This document shows, piece after piece, positions 31,578 through 35,540 of a stretch of DNA of 35,540 nucleotides (position 1 is its first letter; the number at the start of each line of letters is the position of its first letter). The DNA lies in NCBI RefSeq assembly GCF_024273235.1, contig NZ_JANBVH010000042.1:1-35540 (forward strand). The letters run 5' to 3'. The notes under the pieces were generated by a model, which saw nothing but the letters and a program-made list of their open reading frames with translations, was not told the origin of the DNA and ran no database searches. The DNA comes from Sphingomonas faeni (GTDB lineage Bacteria; Pseudomonadota; Alphaproteobacteria; Sphingomonadales; Sphingomonadaceae). A program made the translations under genes and the position numbers.

Positions 31578-31658
31578 GTCATCCTGACGAAAGTCAGGAC
31601 CCAGGGTAACAGGCGCAGTCGCCTACGGCTCTGGGTCCTGACTTTCGTCAGGATGACG
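31578..31658. repeat. REP-like inverted pair (gtcatcctgacgaaagtcagg type)
   Basis: gtcatcctgacgaaagtcag(gacccaggg) and inverted partner tgggtcctgactttcgtcag(gatgac), arms of about 29 bases with a 20-base centre that itself is paired (ggcgcagtcgcctac). It lies 10 bases from the stop codon of the hydrolase gene at 31668. Confidence 0.92.
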
Positions 31659-31667
31659 GAGGACGGA

Positions 31668-32537
31668 TCAGGCTACCACCGCCGCCCGCTTCGCAACCGG
31701 CAGCACCGCCGCCTCATACTCGCTTTCCGCCAGCCCGATCAGCGCGCGGTCGTCGTGCTTCCACGGGTGGAACCCCGGCAGGAAATACGCCGCCCAGACA
31801 CCCGCGATCTTGCGCGCCATCCCCGGATTGCCGAACGCATACCACGCCATCCGCGCCCACACCTTCGGCCCGGTCAGCCCGTCCTGCCGCAGCAGCTCCG
31901 CCATCCCGCGCGCGCGCCCGGTGAAGAACCGCCACGTCGTGATCAGCATCACCAGCGATTTCACCCGCCAGCGCGTGAAGCGCGGCCAGTCGCGAGTCGC
32001 GTGCAGCCAAGTGTCGTAGGCGACGCCCTTGTGCTCGATCTCCTCGGCTGCATGCCACAGCCACAGCGCCGCCGCCTGCTCGTCGCCACCGCGCATATGA
32101 TTCGGGTTCGCGATCAGCTCGTGCGCCAGCATCGCGGTGAAATGTTCGAGCGCGGTGGTGGCCGCGAGGCTCGCAATCTCAGGCCGCCCCTTGGTCAGCG
32201 CCAGCGCCGCATCGACGTCGGCGATCAGCGGCGCGACGTCATAGCCCTGGTCGGTCACGTGGCGGTTGAACGCGACATGCTCGCGCGTGTGGATCACCTC
32301 CTGCTTGATGAAGGCGTTGATCTCGGCGTGGAGTTTCGGCGGCGTGCCCTCGCGAAACTTGCGCACGCTGTCGACGAAATAGCCCTCGCCCTTCGGAAAC
32401 GTCACTGACAGCGCGTTGTAGAACGCCGTCGCGACGGCATCGTCGTTCAGCCACCAGCGACGAATCGCGGCGCCGCGGCCGAAGCGGCGGTCGCGCGGGG
32501 TGATCGTCAGATCGGCAGGCGTGGTTGCTTTCGCCAC
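31668..32537 (-). CDS. Putative metal-dependent hydrolase (PF10118 family), 289 aa
   Basis: Member of a poorly characterised helical family annotated as predicted metal-dependent hydrolase. Glu/His-rich helices that could bind a di-metal centre are visible: FIKQEVIHTREHVAFNRHV, TTALEHFTAMLAHELI and WHAAEEIEHKGVAYDTW. The N-terminus TPRDRRFGRGAAIRRWWLND and the later RFTRWRVKSLVMLITTWRFF segment fit the family. The start is GTG at 32537, with GGAGG exactly 5 bases upstream; the upstream ATG at 32567 would place that site inside the gene. It diverges from a TetR-type regulator, with palindromes between. Confidence 0.88.
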   Translation of the reverse strand: MAKATTPADLTITPRDRRFGRGAAIRRWWLNDDAVATAFYNALSVTFPKGEGYFVDSVRKFREGTPPKLHAEINAFIKQEVIHTREHVAFNRHVTDQGYDVAPLIADVDAALALTKGRPEIASLAATTALEHFTAMLAHELIANPNHMRGGDEQAAALWLWHAAEEIEHKGVAYDTWLHATRDWPRFTRWRVKSLVMLITTWRFFTGRARGMAELLRQDGLTGPKVWARMAWYAFGNPGMARKIAGVWAAYFLPGFHPWKHDDRALIGLAESEYEAAVLPVAKRAAVVA

Positions 32538-32594
32538 GGAAACCTCCAAACAGGAATGAACACTCATTACTTACATTGATGTAAATAGGTTTCC
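32538..32594. promoter_or_regulatory. Nested palindromes in the TetR / hydrolase divergent gap
   Basis: ggaaacct (32538-32545) and aggtttcc (32587-32594) form an outer 8-bp inverted repeat. Inside are AATGA-ACAC-TCATT (32555-32568) and TTACAT-TG-ATGTAA (32571-32584), typical sizes for a TetR operator. The gap is AT-rich and only 63 bases, so one bound dimer could block both promoters. Confidence 0.6.
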
Positions 32595-32600
32595 CGGTCC

Positions 32601-33200
32601 GTGACGTCAACACCGCGCAAGCGCCTCTCCCCCACCGAATCGCGCGACGCCGCCGTCGAGGCTGCGCGAGCGCTGCTCGTCGAGAGCGGACCGAGCGCGG
32701 TCACGCTGAAGGCCGTCGCGGGGAGAATCGGGCGTACACATGCCAATCTGCTCCATCATTTCGGATCGGCCGAAGCGCTGCACACCGCGCTGATCACGCG
32801 GATGGCGGCGGACATCGTCGGCACGATCGGGGCCGCGGTTTTGCGCGTGCGCGCGGGCGAGCTGGATCCCCGCGAGGTGGTCGAGATGACCTTCGACGCG
32901 TTCGGCAAGGGCGGTGCGGGGGCGCTGGCGAGCTGGATGATCCTGTCGGGCAATACCGATGCGCTCGATCCGATCATGGCGGCGATCCACGATCTGGTCG
33001 ACGAACTCGCGGGCGGCGAACTGCCGGGGACTCGGCCGATCCAGGAACAGACGCTCACGCTGGTGCTGATGGCGCTCGGCGATGCCTTGATGGGTGCCCC
33101 GATGGCGCGTGCGCTCGGATTGCCGGTCGGCAAGGCGCGCGAACTCGCGCTCGACGCGCTGCTCGCGAGCAAGGATGCGGCGGCCCCTGCCCGCTGCTGA
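32601..33200 (+). CDS. TetR family transcriptional regulator, 199 aa
   Basis: N-terminal TetR helix-turn-helix: SRDAAVEAARALLVESGPSA, VTLKAVAGRIGRTHANLLHH, FGSAEALHTALITRMAADIV. The C-terminal ligand domain is helical and not diagnostic (LASWMILSGNTDALDPIMAA). The start is GTG at 32601. It is divergently transcribed from the metal-dependent hydrolase gene, and the palindromes in between suggest that it represses that gene and itself (inference). Confidence 0.93.
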   Translation: MTSTPRKRLSPTESRDAAVEAARALLVESGPSAVTLKAVAGRIGRTHANLLHHFGSAEALHTALITRMAADIVGTIGAAVLRVRAGELDPREVVEMTFDAFGKGGAGALASWMILSGNTDALDPIMAAIHDLVDELAGGELPGTRPIQEQTLTLVLMALGDALMGAPMARALGLPVGKARELALDALLASKDAAAPARC

Positions 33201-33254
33201 CATCCCCGAATCGCAGACACTGGCGATTTTCGCCAATTTCGCTATGGGGCGGCG

Positions 33255-34301
33255 ATGCATTTTCTAGACCAAGCCAAGATCTACGTACGTTCGGGTGAGG
33301 GCGGCCCCGGTGCCGTCAGCTTCCGCCGCGAGAAATATATCGAATATGGCGGCCCCGACGGCGGCAATGGCGGCAAGGGCGGCGACATCGTGTTCGAATG
33401 CATCGCCGGCCTGAACACGCTGATCGACTTTCGCTACACACAGCATTTCCGCGCCCCCCGCGGCTCGGGCGGCTCGGGTTCGAACCGCACCGGCGCGGGC
33501 GGCAAGGACCTCGTCATCCGCGTTCCGCTCGGCACGCAGGTGCTGTCGGAGGACAAGGAAGAGGTGCTGATCGACTTCACCGAGGTCGGCCAGCGCGAAG
33601 TGCTGTTCCGCGGCGGCGACGGCGGGCGCGGCAACGCGAGCTACAAGACCTCGACCAACCGCACCCCGCGCCAGCACGGCACCGGCTGGCCGTTCGGCGA
33701 GGCGTGGGTCTGGCTGCGGCTGAAGCTGCTCGCCGATGCGGGCCTCGTGGGCTTGCCGAATGCGGGCAAGTCGACCTTCATCAACCAGGTGACGAACGCG
33801 CAGGCCAAGGTCGGCGAGTACGCCTTCACGACGACGCGGCCGCAGCTGGGCGTGGTGCGCCACAAGCAGCGCGAGTTCGTGGTCGCGGATATTCCGGGGC
33901 TGATCCAGGGTGCGGCCGAGGGTGCGGGGATCGGCGACCGGTTCCTCGGGCATATCGAGCGGTGCCGGGTGCTGCTGCATCTGGTCGATGCGAACGACCG
34001 TGATGTGGCCGAATCGTACCGGATCGTCCGCGACGAGCTGGAGAATTACGGCGAGGGGCTCACCGACAAGAAGGTGATCGTCGCGCTGAACAAGATCGAC
34101 ATGCTCGATCCGGAGCTGATCGCGGCGCTGTCGGCGGAACTGGCCGAAGCCAGCGGTGCCGAGGTGATGGCGATTTCGGGAGCGAGTGGCGCTGGGATCG
34201 AGGCGGTGCTGGACCAGCTGATCGAGGCGATCGGGCCGGCCCCGGGCGCGGCGAAGGAACTGGAAGAAGGCGAAGTGCCGGTCGCATGGTCGCCGCTGTA
34301 G
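33255..34301 (+). CDS. obgE: GTPase ObgE/CgtA, 348 aa
   Basis: Essential ribosome-associated GTPase involved in 50S assembly and stress signalling. The N-terminal Gly-rich Obg fold is clear (MHFLDQAKIYVRSGEGGPGA, GGPDGGNGGKGGDIVF, FRGGDGGRGNASYKTSTNRT). The G domain follows: P-loop GLPNAGKST from Gly166, switch TTTRPQLG, G3 DIPGLIQGA, G4 NKID. There is a short acidic tail (EGEVPVAW). The preceding 54-base gap has a TGGCGA-ttt-TCGCCA hairpin. It sits downstream of rplU-rpmA, with three unrelated genes between. Confidence 0.97.
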   Translation: MHFLDQAKIYVRSGEGGPGAVSFRREKYIEYGGPDGGNGGKGGDIVFECIAGLNTLIDFRYTQHFRAPRGSGGSGSNRTGAGGKDLVIRVPLGTQVLSEDKEEVLIDFTEVGQREVLFRGGDGGRGNASYKTSTNRTPRQHGTGWPFGEAWVWLRLKLLADAGLVGLPNAGKSTFINQVTNAQAKVGEYAFTTTRPQLGVVRHKQREFVVADIPGLIQGAAEGAGIGDRFLGHIERCRVLLHLVDANDRDVAESYRIVRDELENYGEGLTDKKVIVALNKIDMLDPELIAALSAELAEASGAEVMAISGASGAGIEAVLDQLIEAIGPAPGAAKELEEGEVPVAWSPL

Positions 34302-34317
34302 GCGCCGCGGACGCATC

Positions 34318-34413
34318 GTCACCCCGGGCTCGTTCCGGGGCCCACTGTTCCGCATGCTCCATAATCGGCGAGTGTGCGGAACGGTGGATGCCGGAACAAG
34401 CCCGGCATGACGG
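34318..34413. repeat. REP-like inverted pair (gtcaccccggg / gtcatgccggg type)
   Basis: The left arm gtcaccccgggctcgttccg(gggccc) and right arm, read from the opposite strand, gtcatgccgggcttgttccg(gcatcc). Inner segments tgttccgc and gcggaacggtgg also pair. Compared with 29778-29870 the two arm types are swapped, as if the element were inverted. Confidence 0.88.
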
Positions 34414-34428
34414 AAGTGGCTCCGGCCA

Positions 34429-35529
34429 ATGATGTTTACACCGTCTTCGTGTGCGCGGCTGATCGTGAAGATCGGCTCGGCATTGCTGGTCGATCCTGAT
34501 GGGAGCGTTCGTCGGGAGTGGCTCACGGGGCTCGTTGCCGATATTTCTGCTAGGACAAGCGCGGGCCAGCAAGTCGCCATCGTGTCGTCCGGCGCGATCG
34601 CGCTCGGTGCGCGCCGACTTGGCCTCCCCAAAGGCGGCCGCGCCAGTCTCGAAGACGCGCAGGCTGCCGCGGCCACCGGCCAGATCGCGCTGAGCCAGGT
34701 CTGGGCCGAACTGCTCGCCGCGCAGGGGCTGAACGCAGCGCAGATGCTCGTGACGCTCGACGACCTCGAAGACCGCCGCCGCTATCTCAACGCCGCCGCG
34801 ACTCTCAACCGGCTGTTGTCGCTCAAGGTCGTGCCGGTCATCAACGAGAACGACAGCGTCGCAACCGAGGAAATCCGGTTCGGCGACAATGACCGCCTCG
34901 CCGCGCGGGTCGCGCAGGCCGCCGGCGCGCAGGGCGTGATCCTGTTGTCCGACGTCGACGGGCTCTACACCGCCAATCCGCATACCGATCCGTCCGCGAC
35001 TCATATCGCCAGCGTGGGCCGGATCGATGCGGTTGCGGGGATGGCGGACGACGGGTCTGGCTCGGGCATGGGCTCGGGCGGTATGGCCTCGAAGATCGCC
35101 GCCGCGCGGATCGCGACGGGTGCGGGGATTCCGTTGGCGATCGCGTCGGGGCGGATCGAGCACCCGCTCTCCACCCCTGCCCGCCATACAATCTTCACCG
35201 CCGAACGCACCGCGTCCGCGCGGAAGGCGTGGCTGGCGGGGGGGCTGACCGCAAAGGGCGCGATCCATGTCGATGCGGGCGCCGCGGCAGCGCTTGGACA
35301 AGGGCGGAGTCTGCTCGCCACCGGCGCGACTCGGATCGATGGCGGCTTCATGCGCGGCGATCTGGTGACGATCGAAGGGCCCGCCGGGACGGTCGCGCGC
35401 GGCCTCGCGGAGTATGATGCGGCCGACACCGCGCGTCTGCTCGGTCGCCATAGCGACGATCATGCGGCGATCCTCGGCTACGCGCCTCGGTCAGCGCTGG
35501 TGCACCGCAACCATCTGGCGCTCGTATGA
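34429..35529 (+). CDS. proB: Glutamate 5-kinase, 366 aa
   Basis: Phosphorylates glutamate in the first step of proline synthesis. The amino-acid kinase domain shows LIVKIGSALLVDPDGSVRRE, VSSGAIALGARRLGLPKGG, VVPVINENDSVATEEIRFGD, NDRLAARVAQAAGAQGVILL and MASKIAAARIATGAGIPLAI. A PUA domain follows (GAIHVDAGAAAALGQGRSLL, FMRGDLVTIEGPAGTVARG). ATG at 34429, immediately followed by another ATG. It ends in ATGA, overlapping the next start. Confidence 0.96.
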   Translation: MMFTPSSCARLIVKIGSALLVDPDGSVRREWLTGLVADISARTSAGQQVAIVSSGAIALGARRLGLPKGGRASLEDAQAAAATGQIALSQVWAELLAAQGLNAAQMLVTLDDLEDRRRYLNAAATLNRLLSLKVVPVINENDSVATEEIRFGDNDRLAARVAQAAGAQGVILLSDVDGLYTANPHTDPSATHIASVGRIDAVAGMADDGSGSGMGSGGMASKIAAARIATGAGIPLAIASGRIEHPLSTPARHTIFTAERTASARKAWLAGGLTAKGAIHVDAGAAAALGQGRSLLATGATRIDGGFMRGDLVTIEGPAGTVARGLAEYDAADTARLLGRHSDDHAAILGYAPRSALVHRNHLALV

Positions 35530-35540
35530 TTAGCGTCGCG
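35526..35540 (+). CDS. Start of the next gene, cut by the window
   Basis: ATG at 35526 overlaps the proB stop (ATGA) and reads M-I-S-V-A to the window end. The overlap suggests a translationally coupled gene after proB; too little is seen to name it. Confidence 0.5.

Overview
The window looks like a chromosomal segment of a GC-rich alphaproteobacterium of the Sphingomonas group. Supporting signs are a GcrA cell-cycle regulator with a CcrM-like regulatory context, a QueE with the widely spaced C-x14-C-x2-C cluster, sphingomonad-style housekeeping clusters (argD-argF-hslO, queC-queE, metZ-apaG, rplU-rpmA...obgE-proB), many GTG starts, and intergenic palindromes of the 'gtcaccccagc...gctgggatgacg' type. 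Species-level identity cannot be read from the sequence alone.

Layout: 1-1036 is the right part of an IS5/IS903-type insertion sequence with an intact transposase. 1202-4901 holds two paralogous membrane proteins, lipB, a methionine-rich lipoprotein and a secreted hypothetical protein. 5191-10371 is a minus-strand block: argD, argF (arginine biosynthesis), hslO (redox chaperone) and queC-queE (7-deazaguanine synthesis). 10523-13892 carries a secreted TonB-C-like protein and parE. A beta-barrel outer membrane protein (14052-14897) and gcrA (15473-16210) converge on a 104-bp inverted repeat. 16276-18398 is an ABC-2 permease coupled to a beta-lactamase-fold protein. 18550-24776 is a minus-strand run: a LysR-GNAT pair, metZ-apaG, and recO-leuB-glycosyltransferase/GtrA.

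24972-28586 is the least ordinary part. A kinase-less KdpD-like sensor (Usp-DUF4118-GAF) follows a membrane-anchored hypothetical protein, and both are divergent from an SLC13-type permease without RCK domains. Next comes a frameshifted, deleted tyrosine-integrase remnant lying just past the 3' end of tRNA-Ser(CGA), the scar of an integrated element. 29365-35540 returns to housekeeping: hspQ, rplU-rpmA with a strong terminator, a GNAT enzyme, a divergent TetR/metal-dependent-hydrolase pair with a palindromic operator region, obgE, proB, and the first codons of a gene overlapping proB.

The dominant non-coding theme is paired, inverted REP-like hairpins (17 in this window, of several sequence families) in almost every larger gap, including inside the argD-argF unit. 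Their arms show compensatory changes within stems, so the hairpin structure rather than the sequence appears to be kept.
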